This document shows, one piece after another, positions 8,375 to 16,785 of a stretch of DNA of 46,556 bases (position 1 is its first letter; each line of letters opens with the position of its first letter). Below the pieces are notes generated by a model, which saw only the letters and a list, made by a program, of their open reading frames with translations, ran no database searches and was not told the origin of the DNA. The position numbers and the translations under genes were made by a program. The DNA is from Clostridia bacterium. Its GTDB lineage: Bacteria; Bacillota; Clostridia; TANB77; CAG-508. The stretch is from positions 1-46,556 of the forward strand of contig JAAWJE010000078.1 in assembly GCA_022796725.1 (NCBI GenBank). Reading direction: 5' to 3'.

Positions 8375-9115
8375 ATGCGAAATATAAAACTTGTAATTGA
8401 ATATGATGGAAAAGGTTTTAATGGATGGCAAAAACAGCCAAATAAATTAAATATACAAGGAGAAATAGAAAAGGCAATTCAAGAAATAACTGGAGATGAG
8501 ACTATTGATTTAATCGCATCTGGAAGAACAGATGCAGGAGTACATAGCTTAGGACAGACTGCTAATTTTAAGACAGAAAATGATAAGATACCAGTTGAAA
8601 AATTTCCAATAGCATTAAATTCTAAACTTAAAAAAAGTATTATAATAAAATCAGCAGAAGAAGTAGAGGATAGATTTCATAGCAGATATTGTGTAAAATC
8701 TAAAACTTATAGATATATAATAAATAATTCTGAAAATGGTACAGCATTATATAGGAATTTAGAGTATCATTTTCCTCAAAAATTAAATACTTGCGAAATG
8801 AAGAAAGCAATAAAATATTTTGAAGGAGAGCACGACTTTAAAGGATTTAAAGCTAGTGGTTCAAATAATAAAAGTAGTATAAGAAAAATTTATAATACAA
8901 ATATTAGAGAAGAAAATAATAGAATTATTATTGAGCTTACTGGAAATGGATTTTTATATAACATGGTAAGAATAATAGTTGGAACTTTGCTTGATGTAGG
9001 AATAGGAAAGATTAAAGCAGAAGAAATTTCACATATAATTGATGCAAAAGATAGGAAACTTGCAGGTAAAACAGTACCACCTTATGGACTATATCTTTTA
9101 AAAGTAGAGTATTAA
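8375..9115 (+). CDS. truA: tRNA pseudouridine(38-40) synthase TruA
   Basis: Isomerises uridines 38, 39 and 40 in the anticodon stem-loop of many tRNAs to pseudouridine. The 246-aa protein is of normal length. The catalytic motif GRTDAGVHSLGQ is intact, with the nucleophilic Asp53. A second conserved block, GNGFLYNMVRIIVGTLLDVG, closes the active site in the C-terminal half. ATG 8375 has a GGAGTG SD. It probably begins a transcription unit continuing into the small membrane protein and rqcP; no terminator is seen before 9845. Confidence 0.95.
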   Translation: MRNIKLVIEYDGKGFNGWQKQPNKLNIQGEIEKAIQEITGDETIDLIASGRTDAGVHSLGQTANFKTENDKIPVEKFPIALNSKLKKSIIIKSAEEVEDRFHSRYCVKSKTYRYIINNSENGTALYRNLEYHFPQKLNTCEMKKAIKYFEGEHDFKGFKASGSNNKSSIRKIYNTNIREENNRIIIELTGNGFLYNMVRIIVGTLLDVGIGKIKAEEISHIIDAKDRKLAGKTVPPYGLYLLKVEY

Positions 9116-9203
9116 TTAAAATTAGAATATTATGCTTTCACTAAAGTAATATTATTAGAATAATATATTGTATAATAATTATACATAAAGGAGAGAGTAT
9201 AAT

Positions 9204-9569
9204 ATGAATCAAACATTACTTATATATTTTGCAATTCCACTTGCAGTAATAATACTATCTGCTATATTTGAAACATTTATAAATTGTCCATTAAAAGTAG
9301 CTGGAATAACATTTGCAATATTATTAATAGTTGCTTTTGCAGCATTTGGAACTGAATTTTTAGTTGCAGTTATAATATATACAATATTATCATATATTAC
9401 AGCTTTTATAATAAATAGATATAATGAAAGAGATGATAAATTACAAAATATAGAAGATTTAATAATTAATAATCAATCGGAGAATAATAATAACAATAAT
9501 AATGAATCTAATTGTATAAATTCAAGTTCTAGTTGTAATAGAGGATGTAATCGTAGAAGGGTATTTTAA
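9204..9569 (+). CDS. Small integral membrane protein, DUF2651-like
   Basis: A 121-aa protein with three hydrophobic helices (about 5-25, 30-50 and 52-72) followed by a polar tail rich in Asn and Ser (a run of seven Asn) that ends in NRGCNRRRVF, with three cysteines. The hydrophobic part, with IIYTILSYI near its end, resembles the YbeF/DUF2651 family of Bacillus; I am not certain. SD AAGGAGAG before ATG 9204. It sits 17 bases before rqcP, suggesting co-transcription. The low-complexity tail arises from AAT-rich codons and may vary in length between strains. No function known. Confidence 0.7.
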   Translation: MNQTLLIYFAIPLAVIILSAIFETFINCPLKVAGITFAILLIVAFAAFGTEFLVAVIIYTILSYITAFIINRYNERDDKLQNIEDLIINNQSENNNNNNNESNCINSSSSCNRGCNRRRVF

Positions 9570-9586
9570 AATAAAAGGAGAGAAAA

Positions 9587-9823
9587 ATGAGAATAGATAA
9601 ATTTTTAAAAATGAGTAGAGTCATAAAAAGAAGAAGCGTAGCAAATGAAGTAATTAATTTAGGAAGAGTTTCAGTAAATGGCAAAGTTGTGAAGCCAAGT
9701 TATGAAGTAAAAGTAGGAGATATAGTGGGAGTACAATTTGGTGATAAAATATCTAAATTTGAAATATTATCTATTCCAAAAGTACAAAATGTCAATTTAG
9801 CAGATGTTATAAAGTTAATATAA
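9587..9823 (+). CDS. rqcP: RqcP/YabO-type S4-domain ribosome quality control protein
   Basis: A 78-aa S4-fold RNA-binding protein. The start MRIDKFLKMSRVIKRRSVANE and the block GRVSVNGKVVKPSYEVKVGD are the standard S4/YabO signature. RqcP works with RqcH on stalled 50S subunits, stabilising the peptidyl-tRNA during C-terminal alanine tailing. It stands after a small membrane-protein gene and before dnaE, rather than beside mazG or divIC as in many Firmicutes. SD AAAGGAGAG, spacing about 5. A strong terminator follows at 9845. Alternative: an HslR-like heat-shock S4 protein, but length and sequence favour RqcP. Confidence 0.85.
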   Translation: MRIDKFLKMSRVIKRRSVANEVINLGRVSVNGKVVKPSYEVKVGDIVGVQFGDKISKFEILSIPKVQNVNLADVIKLI

Positions 9824-9844
9824 TGTAAATTTTAATAAAATAAG

Positions 9845-9885
9845 AAAAATAAGCTTTTCAAATAAAAATGAATAGCTTATTTTTT
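9845..9885 (+). terminator. Intrinsic terminator after rqcP
   Basis: AAAAATAAGCT pairs with AGCTTATTTTT over an 18-base loop and ends in a T run. Confidence 0.8.
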
Positions 9886-9917
9886 GCATAAAAAAATGAA
9901 CAACTTGTATGTAAATA

Positions 9918-9946
9918 TTGATAAAAAGGGGATAGTATGATATAGT
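9918..9946 (+). promoter_or_regulatory. dnaE promoter
   Basis: TTGATA, 17-base spacer, TATAGT, 25 bases upstream of the ATG at 9971. This places the first base of the transcript near 9953, so the TTG listed in the track at 9947 would not be transcribed. Confidence 0.55.
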
Positions 9947-9970
9947 TTGCATATAAAAAGGAGATTAGAT

Positions 9971-10585
9971 ATGCCAGATTTTGTACACTTACATGTTCAT
10001 AGTGAATATAGTTTATTAGATGGAATGAGTAGAATTAAAGATTTACCTGTAAGAGCTAAAGAGCTTGGAATGAAAGCAATAGCTCTTACGGATCATGGCG
10101 TTATGTATGGTGCTGTTGAATTTTATAAAGAATGTAAAAAAAATGATATAAAACCAATAATTGGTTGTGAAGTATATGTTGCAAGAAGAACAAGATTTGA
10201 TAAAGAAGCAAGTATTGATAGTGGATATAATCATTTAATATTACTTGCTAAGAATAAGATAGGATATCAAAATCTAATAAAATTAGTGTCGCTGTCATTT
10301 ACAGAAGGATTTTATTATAAACCAAGAATTGATAAAGAAATATTAGAAAAATATAGTGATGGATTAGTATGTTTAAGTGCATGTTTAGCAGGAGAACTCC
10401 CACAAGCTTTAGTAAAAAATGATTTAGAAAAAGCAGAAGATATTGCTATGTGGTATAAAAACTTATTTAAAGATGACTATTATATAGAAATACAAAATAA
10501 TGGACTAAGAGAACAAGTAATGGTAAATCAAAAACTTATAGAACTTGCCAAAAAGTTAGATATACCAGTAGTTCGGAACAAATGA
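9971..10585 (+). CDS. dnaE: DNA polymerase III alpha subunit DnaE, N-terminal part (frameshifted)
   Basis: The 5' fragment of dnaE, holding the PHP domain (VHLHVHSEYSLLDG, LTDHGVMYG) and the first part of the polymerase module. I start it at ATG 9971 (AAAAGGAG upstream) rather than TTG 9947. After LDIPVV the frame runs through three foreign codons into TGA at 10583-10585, while the expected continuation GTNDAHYL is found in another frame. Removing one base, most simply C10574, rejoins both parts into a 1157-residue protein, the usual DnaE length. DnaE extends primers and handles lagging-strand or error-prone synthesis alongside PolC in Firmicutes. Either a sequencing or assembly error or a true mutation. 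Confidence 0.9.
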   Translation: MPDFVHLHVHSEYSLLDGMSRIKDLPVRAKELGMKAIALTDHGVMYGAVEFYKECKKNDIKPIIGCEVYVARRTRFDKEASIDSGYNHLILLAKNKIGYQNLIKLVSLSFTEGFYYKPRIDKEILEKYSDGLVCLSACLAGELPQALVKNDLEKAEDIAMWYKNLFKDDYYIEIQNNGLREQVMVNQKLIELAKKLDIPVVRNK

Positions 10586-10655
10586 TGCACATTATTTAAA
10601 AAAAGAAGATGCTTATAATCATGAAGTATTATTATGTATTCAAACTGCAAAAAAA

Positions 10656-13445
10656 ATGTCTGATGAAGATAGAATGAGATTTGAAACAGATGATTTTTAT
10701 ATAAAGGCACCAGAAGAGATGTCAGACTTTTTTGAAAATATTCCTGAAGCAATAGAAAATACAGTAAAAATTGCTGATAAGTGTAATTATGATTTTGAAT
10801 TTGGTGTTACTAAACTTCCAAATTATGATGTATCAGATGAATTTGAAACGCATACAGATTATTTTAAAAAGCTTTGTTATGATGGTTTTAAAGAGAGATA
10901 TGGAGATAATCCAGAAAGAGAAATAAAAGATAGACTAGAATATGAATTATCAGTAATTGAGAAAATGGGATATGTAGATTATTTCCTAATTGTATGGGAC
11001 TTTATAAATTATGCTAAAAGTGTAGGGATACCAGTAGGACCAGGACGTGGTTCTGGTGCAGGTTCAATTGCAGCTTATTCTATAGGAATAACAGATATAG
11101 ATCCTATCAAATATAATCTTATTTTTGAAAGGTTTTTAAATCCTGAAAGAATAAGTATGCCAGATTTTGATATAGATTTCTGCTATGAGAGAAGACCAGA
11201 AGTTATAGAATATGTTGGAAGAAAATATGGAATAGACCATGTATCACAGATTATTACATTTGGAACAATGGCTGCAAGAATGGTTATTAGAGATGTTGGA
11301 AGAGTATTAGACTTTCCATATTCTGAAACAGATAAACTTGCTAAAATGATTCCAATGGAAATTCATATAACAATAAAAAAAGCACTAGAACAAAACAGAG
11401 AATTAAAAGAATGGTATGATTCAGATGAGAATGTTAAACAATTAATAGATATCGCAATGGCATTAGAGGGACTTCCAAGACAAGCTTCAACACATGCTTG
11501 TGGAGTTGTTATAACTAAAGATCCAGTAGATACTTATGTTCCTCTATACTTAAATGATGGTAATGTATCAACACAATATACAATGACACTTTTAGAAGAA
11601 TTAGGGCTTTTAAAAATGGACTTTTTAGGACTTAGAACTTTAACTGTAATAGCAGATTGTATAAAACTTGTAAAACAAACTAGAGGGATAGATGTAGAAT
11701 TCGATAAAGATATGTCAGATCAAAATGTCTATAAGCAATGGGGAGATGGAAATACTTGTGGTATATTCCAATTTGAAAGTGGTGGTATGACAAACTTTAT
11801 GAAGGAACTTAAACCAGATAGCTTGGAAGATATAATAGCAGGAGTATCTTTATACAGACCAGGGCCTATGGATCAGATACCAAGATATGTTAAAGGAAAG
11901 CAACATCCTGGACATAATGAATATACTCATCCAGCATTAGAGCCAATATTAAATGTTACTTATGGTTGTATGGTATATCAAGAACAAGTTATGCAAATAG
12001 TAAGAGATTTGGCAGGGTATTCTCTAGGACGAGCTGATTTAGTAAGAAGAGCAATGGGAAAGAAAAAGCTAGATGTGATGGCAAAGGAGAGAGAATATTT
12101 TATACATGGACAAATTGATGAAGATGGAAATATTATTGTTCCTGGATGCGTAAGAAATGGTATTGATGAAGTATCTGCAAATAAGATATTTGATGAAATG
12201 GCAGAGTTTGCAAAGTACGCATTTAATAAATCTCATGCAGCTGCATATTCAGTTGTATCATATAGAACAGCATATCTTAAATATTATTATACAGAAGAAT
12301 TTATGGCTGCAACTTTAAATAGTTTCTTAGGAAACTTGGATAAAGTACCAATATATATAGATGAATGTAGAAGATTAAATATAGAAATATTAAAACCAAG
12401 TATAAATAAAAGTTTTACTAAATTTACAGTGCAAGATAAGAAAATAAGATTTGGACTTGGTAGTATAAAAAATGTTGGAGTAGCTGCAGTAAACAATATA
12501 GTAAGTGAAAGAGAGAAAAATGGAGAGTTTAAAAACTTTACAGATTTTTGTGAAAGAGTAAAAAATGAAAGTATTAATAAAAAATGTGTAGAATCGTTAA
12601 TAAAAGCAGGATGCTTTGATGGAATGGGACAAACAAGAAATACTCTACTTGCTTCATTTGAAGGAATATTGGATACAATAAATAATCAAGGTAGAAATTC
12701 TATTGCTAATCAAGTAACAATGTTTGATTTAGTAAGTGATGAAAATGTAGAAGAGATAAAATATAATTATATAATACTTGATGAGTTAAGTAAAAAAGAA
12801 ATATTATCAAATGAAAAAGAAATGCTTGGTATTTATATATCAGGACACCCATTAGACTCTATAAGAGAATTAATAAAGAAAAATACTAACATAAATTCTC
12901 TTCAGCTTAAGAATGTTGAAGATGAATTGAAAAATGATAACAGTAATATATTTAAAGATGGACAAAATGTTAAATATGCAGGAACAATAACAAATATAAA
13001 GAAAAAATATACTAAGAAAAATACAATTATGGCCTTTGTAACAGTTGAAGATTTATATGGAAGTGTAGAAATAATTGTTTTTGATAGTGTATATTCAAGG
13101 ATTAATGATATTTTATATGAAGAAAATATTATACTAATAGATGGTAGACTAAGTATTAAAGAAGATGAAGCACCAAGAATAGTTGTAAAAGATATTACAG
13201 AGTTTAATGAAAATTCTATTGAAAAGAAAAAGAATATTCTTCAGATAGATATTACAGAATTAAGTGAAAACCAAAAAAAGAGATTAAGAGGAATAATAAA
13301 ATTTTTCAGTGGAGATAGAGTAAACTTTAAAATACAAGTAGTAGATAAAGCAGAAGTAAAACCATGTGGAGCAATTTATTTAACTGAACAAATTTTAGAT
13401 GCTTTTAAAGAAATTGTTGGAGAAAATAATATTTGTATAGTATAA
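10656..13445 (+). CDS. dnaE: DNA polymerase III alpha subunit DnaE, C-terminal part (frameshifted)
   Basis: The rest of dnaE, in the +1 frame relative to the first part. Homology is continuous from about 10575 (GTNDAHYL), 27 codons before the first in-frame ATG at 10656, which has no SD; so this is a fragment and not an independent gene. It includes the polymerase core with GPGRGSGAGS and the catalytic PDFDIDF aspartates, the palm and fingers (ISMPDF, LYRPGPMDQIP, GCMVYQEQVMQI), a helix-hairpin-helix region (VESLIKAGCFD) and a C-terminal OB fold (VKYAGTITNIKKKY, FVTVEDLYGSVEIIVF). All catalytic motifs are intact, which argues against long-standing decay. Confidence 0.92.
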   Translation: MSDEDRMRFETDDFYIKAPEEMSDFFENIPEAIENTVKIADKCNYDFEFGVTKLPNYDVSDEFETHTDYFKKLCYDGFKERYGDNPEREIKDRLEYELSVIEKMGYVDYFLIVWDFINYAKSVGIPVGPGRGSGAGSIAAYSIGITDIDPIKYNLIFERFLNPERISMPDFDIDFCYERRPEVIEYVGRKYGIDHVSQIITFGTMAARMVIRDVGRVLDFPYSETDKLAKMIPMEIHITIKKALEQNRELKEWYDSDENVKQLIDIAMALEGLPRQASTHACGVVITKDPVDTYVPLYLNDGNVSTQYTMTLLEELGLLKMDFLGLRTLTVIADCIKLVKQTRGIDVEFDKDMSDQNVYKQWGDGNTCGIFQFESGGMTNFMKELKPDSLEDIIAGVSLYRPGPMDQIPRYVKGKQHPGHNEYTHPALEPILNVTYGCMVYQEQVMQIVRDLAGYSLGRADLVRRAMGKKKLDVMAKEREYFIHGQIDEDGNIIVPGCVRNGIDEVSANKIFDEMAEFAKYAFNKSHAAAYSVVSYRTAYLKYYYTEEFMAATLNSFLGNLDKVPIYIDECRRLNIEILKPSINKSFTKFTVQDKKIRFGLGSIKNVGVAAVNNIVSEREKNGEFKNFTDFCERVKNESINKKCVESLIKAGCFDGMGQTRNTLLASFEGILDTINNQGRNSIANQVTMFDLVSDENVEEIKYNYIILDELSKKEILSNEKEMLGIYISGHPLDSIRELIKKNTNINSLQLKNVEDELKNDNSNIFKDGQNVKYAGTITNIKKKYTKKNTIMAFVTVEDLYGSVEIIVFDSVYSRINDILYEENIILIDGRLSIKEDEAPRIVVKDITEFNENSIEKKKNILQIDITELSENQKKRLRGIIKFFSGDRVNFKIQVVDKAEVKPCGAIYLTEQILDAFKEIVGENNICIV

Positions 13446-13528
13446 TTATTTTTAAATATGTGTTAAAATATAAAACAAAGAAAATTTTACTAAACTTAAA
13501 ATAAGCTATTTGCTTTTAGGAGAATGAT

Positions 13529-15241
13529 ATGGAAGATAAAAAGATAGAACAAGAAGAACATTTAGCATTAAAAAATAAAAATATATTAATTGAAAGAGCT
13601 ATTTTTATAGTTTCAATATTTTTAATTATTTTAGTAATGTTGTTTTTTATAGGAAAAAAAGAAGGCTTTCATTGCGACGAAATTTTTTCTTATGGTTCAG
13701 CAAATTCAACATATTCTAATACATTTTATTCATATTGGAAAACAGACCCAGAAAAGATATTTTTTGATGAATATGTAAAAAATGATAATATATTTGAAAC
13801 AATAAAAAATGTAAAAAAATATTATGTTGACAATACAGCTGAAAAAGACAGAATAACGAAAGAAAAAGAAGATGAACAAAAAGATAAATGGAGAACAAGA
13901 GAAGAAGCAATTGATTATATGCAAATAACAGGAAATGGAGATGAGTTTAACTTTTCCTCTGTTTTTTGGAATCAAATAAGTGATGTACATCCACCACTTT
14001 TTTATATATTAGTAAATATAGTATCATCAATTGTAAAAAACAATAGTTCTAAATATATTATATTTGGAATAAATGTAGTATTCTTTGTTCTTACAGCATA
14101 TTTTATGAGAAAAATATTAATTGAAATAAAGAAAAAAGAACTTGCAGCATTAACAGTATTACTTTATGGATTAAGTATTGCTGGAATATCTACTGTAATA
14201 TTCTTAAGAATGTATATGATGCTAGCATTTTTTACAGTGTTATTCTTATATCTAAATATCAAAATTATAAATAATGACTATCATATAGATAAAAGAAAAG
14301 CTATTGAACTAATTTTAACTACAATAGGTGGATTTCTAACACAATACTTCTTTTGTATATATGCACTAATAGTAGTAATTATTATGAGTATAATACTTTT
14401 AATGAAGAAAAAATATAAAGAATTATTAAAATATGTTTTAATATTTGTAGTATCTGCAGTTATAGGTGTTTTAATATTCCCAATGTCACTATATCATATG
14501 TTCTTTGGAGAAAGAGGAGTCAATTATTTTGCAAATGAGAACTATTTAGAAAGGTTTAAAATTTTTACAGAATTAATATTAAATAGTTTTGGAGCAAATA
14601 ATATTATAGGAATTGCACTTTTAATATTATCAATAGTAGTAGTAGTAATAATAAAAAGAAAAGAAAGCTTACCAATCTTTTGTTTAATATCAATACCAGT
14701 AGCATGTTATATAATGATTATAGCTCAAATAGCTCCATATACAGAGCTTAGATATATAATGAATGTACTTCCAATAGCATCAATATTTGTTGTAATGATG
14801 GTAGGAAGTATGTTTGATAATAAATCTTATGAAGTTTTATTAGTTGCTGTAATGGTAGTAGGGCTTAGTGGATATGGTTTTATAACTCAAAAACCAATTT
14901 GTTTATATAAAGGATATGATAAGTATATAGAACTTGCAGAAGAAAACAAAGATTTAGATATAGTGTATGTAGGATATTCTTTCTTTAATCATATTCAATT
15001 TATGCCAGAGTTTATGCAATATAATAAAATTCTTATAACTTCACAAGGAGACTTATATTGGCTTGAAAATAGTGAAGAATTAAAGGATAAAGATGAATTT
15101 ATATTAAGTATAGAGGTAACTTCTGCAAATGAACAAGAAGTACTAAATACAGTATTAAAAAATACTGGATTTGAAAGATATGAGATATTAATGGAACCAG
15201 TAGAAAATATTAATAATAAAGTATATAGAATTTATAGATAA
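13529..15241 (+). CDS. GT-C (family 39/ArnT-like) membrane glycosyltransferase
   Basis: A 570-aa polytopic protein with one helix near residues 23-42, a long extracytoplasmic loop and about nine further helices from residue 175 to 450. The first outer loop starts with FHCDEIFSYG, placing the Asp50-Glu51 pair where GT-C enzymes carry their catalytic acidic motif, and a later VHPPLFYILV matches the HPP(L)-Y element of PMT/ArnT-type enzymes. Such proteins transfer sugars from polyprenyl-phosphate donors to lipids or proteins outside the cell. Donor and acceptor are unknown. The loop between residues 80 and 140 is unusually long and charged. It follows dnaE after 83 bases, probably with its own promoter, SD TTAGGAGAA. 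A terminator follows. Confidence 0.8.
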   Translation: MEDKKIEQEEHLALKNKNILIERAIFIVSIFLIILVMLFFIGKKEGFHCDEIFSYGSANSTYSNTFYSYWKTDPEKIFFDEYVKNDNIFETIKNVKKYYVDNTAEKDRITKEKEDEQKDKWRTREEAIDYMQITGNGDEFNFSSVFWNQISDVHPPLFYILVNIVSSIVKNNSSKYIIFGINVVFFVLTAYFMRKILIEIKKKELAALTVLLYGLSIAGISTVIFLRMYMMLAFFTVLFLYLNIKIINNDYHIDKRKAIELILTTIGGFLTQYFFCIYALIVVIIMSIILLMKKKYKELLKYVLIFVVSAVIGVLIFPMSLYHMFFGERGVNYFANENYLERFKIFTELILNSFGANNIIGIALLILSIVVVVIIKRKESLPIFCLISIPVACYIMIIAQIAPYTELRYIMNVLPIASIFVVMMVGSMFDNKSYEVLLVAVMVVGLSGYGFITQKPICLYKGYDKYIELAEENKDLDIVYVGYSFFNHIQFMPEFMQYNKILITSQGDLYWLENSEELKDKDEFILSIEVTSANEQEVLNTVLKNTGFERYEILMEPVENINNKVYRIYR

Positions 15242-15254
15242 AAAAATAATATTT

Positions 15255-15300
15255 AATAGTTAATATGTATTTTTTATAAGTATATATTAACTATTTTTTT
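15255..15300 (+). terminator. Intrinsic terminator after the glycosyltransferase
   Basis: AATAGTTAATATGTA pairs with TATATATTAACTATT, followed by T7. Confidence 0.8.
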
Positions 15301-15341
15301 ATAGTAAAAAATAATTTAATAGTATTAAAATTATGCACAAA

Positions 15342-15370
15342 TTGACATAATATATATAATGTTTTATAAT
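15342..15370 (+). promoter_or_regulatory. Consensus sigma-A promoter of the NUDIX gene
   Basis: TTGACA, exactly 17 bases, TATAAT: a perfect consensus. It leaves a 5' leader of about 125 bases before the GTG at 15504; the leader includes a short GGTA-TACC hairpin but no recognisable riboswitch. Confidence 0.65.
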
Positions 15371-15503
15371 AGAATTATGAATTGCTTATATTTAGTGATT
15401 TCTTATTTTTTGTTTTTTACTAAAAAGACATTGGTAAGTGCATACCATGTCGCATAAACGCTTAAAAGAAAAGAGTTTTTGAAGAAATAAGGAGGAATAC
15501 AAA

Positions 15504-16064
15504 GTGGAAAAAGCAAAGAAAGTCGAGTATGTAGATGTGCTTGATGAGTATGGAGTCAAGACAGGTGAGATAGTTACAAGAGATGAAGCTCACCGGCTTG
15601 GAAAGTATCACCGTGCAATAATTGTTATCATAATTAATGGTGAGAACAAAATTCTCATTCAAAAAAGGTCTAAATATAAAAAGAAGAGACCAGGAATGTG
15701 GGATGTGTCAGTTGCAGGGCATGTTTCGTCTGGAAAAGATTCTATCTCGGCGGCAATGAAGGAAACAGGTGAAGAAGTGGAGGTTACTTTTATGTGGAAC
15801 ATTGGCGTAAAAGATTTCCGCTATATGTTCAGCTACCTGTGTAAAGAAACTTTCGATGATGGAACTATCGAGAACCAGTTTTATGATGTATTCATCATTC
15901 GAGAAAATAGTATTACAGATGCGTCAGTTGTAAAAGTTCAGGAGGAGGAAGTAGAAGAAGTAAAACTTGTATCTCCATCAGAACTGCGGAAAATGGTAGA
16001 CAGAGACGACTTTGTCGATAGACCGATATGGGATGAGGTGATAGACTACTTATATAGGTACTAA
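15504..16064 (+). CDS. IDI/YfcD-like NUDIX family protein, degenerate Nudix box
   Basis: A 186-aa protein. Its layout matches the NUDIX group related to isopentenyl-diphosphate isomerase and YfcD: HRLGKYHRA, a strand LIQKRSKYKKKRPGMWDVSVAGHV, then the Nudix helix. The box deviates from GX5EX7REUXEEXGU: G72 is kept, but the first Glu is Lys78, Arg is Lys86 and the late Gly is Glu93; only E87 and E90-E91 remain. Activity is therefore doubtful or altered. GTG start with SD AAGGAGGA. Base and codon use (CGG, CGC, CTG, CCG) is clearly richer in G+C than the flanking genes, and it has its own consensus promoter and hairpin, so it was probably acquired recently as a single gene. Confidence 0.82.
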   Translation: MEKAKKVEYVDVLDEYGVKTGEIVTRDEAHRLGKYHRAIIVIIINGENKILIQKRSKYKKKRPGMWDVSVAGHVSSGKDSISAAMKETGEEVEVTFMWNIGVKDFRYMFSYLCKETFDDGTIENQFYDVFIIRENSITDASVVKVQEEEVEEVKLVSPSELRKMVDRDDFVDRPIWDEVIDYLYRY

Positions 16065-16095
16065 AAATTGCGTAATGGTGCACTACATTATAGCG

Positions 16096-16134
16096 AACCT
16101 AAAGGCTGCATAGAAATATGCAGCCTTTTAGGTT
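16096..16134 (+). terminator. Long hairpin after the NUDIX gene
   Basis: AACCTAAAGGCTGCATA pairs with TATGCAGCCTTTTAGGTT over a very short loop. The stem is strong but the following T tract is poor (ATTATCTTAT), so it may act as a 3' end or RNA stabiliser rather than an efficient terminator. Confidence 0.65.
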
Positions 16135-16209
16135 ATTATCTTATAAATAAATTATAAGATAATTTGTATTAAGAGAATTTTATAAACGATGTTTTTTCAA
16201 AAAACTTAT

Positions 16210-16238
16210 TTGACAAAAGTAAAAAAGGATGTTATTAT
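16210..16238 (+). promoter_or_regulatory. Candidate promoter of a small RNA upstream of the valS T-box
   Basis: TTGACA, 17-base spacer, TATTAT; the expected start site is near 16245. It is separate from the valS leader promoter at 16464. Confidence 0.5.
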
Positions 16239-16244
16239 AATGTT

Positions 16245-16331
16245 ATTATATAAATACATTAAAACAATGTACTTTAGTTCGGGTTGTGTATATTGTTTAC
16301 CGTATGTGTACCACAATGCACATACTTTTTT
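16245..16331 (+). ncRNA. Candidate ~87-nt two-hairpin small RNA
   Basis: Hairpin 1: CAATGTAC (16265-16272) with GTATATTG (16288-16295), with a 15-base loop containing TTCGGGTTGT. Hairpin 2: GTATGTG (16302-16308) with CACATAC (16319-16325), followed by six T, which reads as a terminator. There is no ORF with an SD. The remaining stretch to 16463 contains a perfect inverted repeat GACATTTTATAAAATGTC near 16402 and no gene that I can support. Family unknown. Confidence 0.45.
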
Positions 16332-16463
16332 ATGTCTAAAAATAAAAAAGTAAGAGAACCACCACAATAGCTCTCCAACTCGACTATGTATGACACAATG
16401 GACATTTTATAAAATGTCTTAATATTAATTTTTATTTTCTAATAATAGAATAAAAAATACTAA

Positions 16464-16492
16464 TTGACAATAAAGTAAAAATGTGGTATAAA
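16464..16492 (+). promoter_or_regulatory. Promoter of the valS T-box leader
   Basis: TTGACA, 17-base spacer, TATAAA; start expected near 16499, just before the T-box stem I. Confidence 0.65.
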
Positions 16493-16499
16493 TACTTGT

Positions 16500-16757
16500 A
16501 TAAATAAAAGCAATGAAAAAGAGTAGTAAATTTAAAACTATCTAATAGAGAATAGAAGTGATTGCGCTGGAAGCTTCTTGTAGAAAAGATAAATTGAAGT
16601 AGCTTTGGAGCTGATATATTGAAAAATAAAGTAAATATATCCGTCTAAGAAACGTTAAATTCTAACTAAGATATATAGTTTATAATAGATTAAATTATAT
16701 AAATTAAGGTGGTACCGCGAAATTAGAACGCCCTTATTATAAGGTCGTTTTTTTGTT
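16500..16757 (+). promoter_or_regulatory. T-box riboswitch, valine specifier (GUA)
   Basis: The leader controls valS by sensing uncharged tRNA-Val. Stem I begins with the GAAAAAGAGTAGTA motif. Its 3' side reads GAA-GTA-GCTTTGGAGC, placing GTA (16599-16601) in the specifier position, a valine codon matching the downstream gene. The T-box core AAGGTGGTACCGCG lies at 16706-16719. A competing terminator hairpin (AACGcCCTTA with TAAGGtCGTT, then T7) spans 16727-16753. Binding of uncharged tRNA would form the antiterminator and allow valS expression. The class assignment is secure; the specifier is read by alignment with typical leaders. Confidence 0.92.
16727..16755 (+). terminator. Regulated terminator of the valS T-box
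   Basis: AACG-CCTTA pairs with TAAGG-CGTT, followed by T7; the 5' strand overlaps the region used by the antiterminator. Confidence 0.85.
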
Positions 16758-16785
16758 TTATAAAAATAATTTTAAGGAGGTTTTT

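Noticed and set aside
9947-9970. TTG start of dnaE from the ORF track
   Set aside because: It lies within the -10 region of the probable promoter; ATG 9971 has a clear SD and matches the family N-terminus.
16290-16420. Minus-strand ORF of about 43 codons (starts MSIVSYIVELESYCGG) in the gap before the valS T-box
   Set aside because: No SD before the ATG, it runs antisense through the candidate small RNA and its terminator, and it has no recognisable motif.
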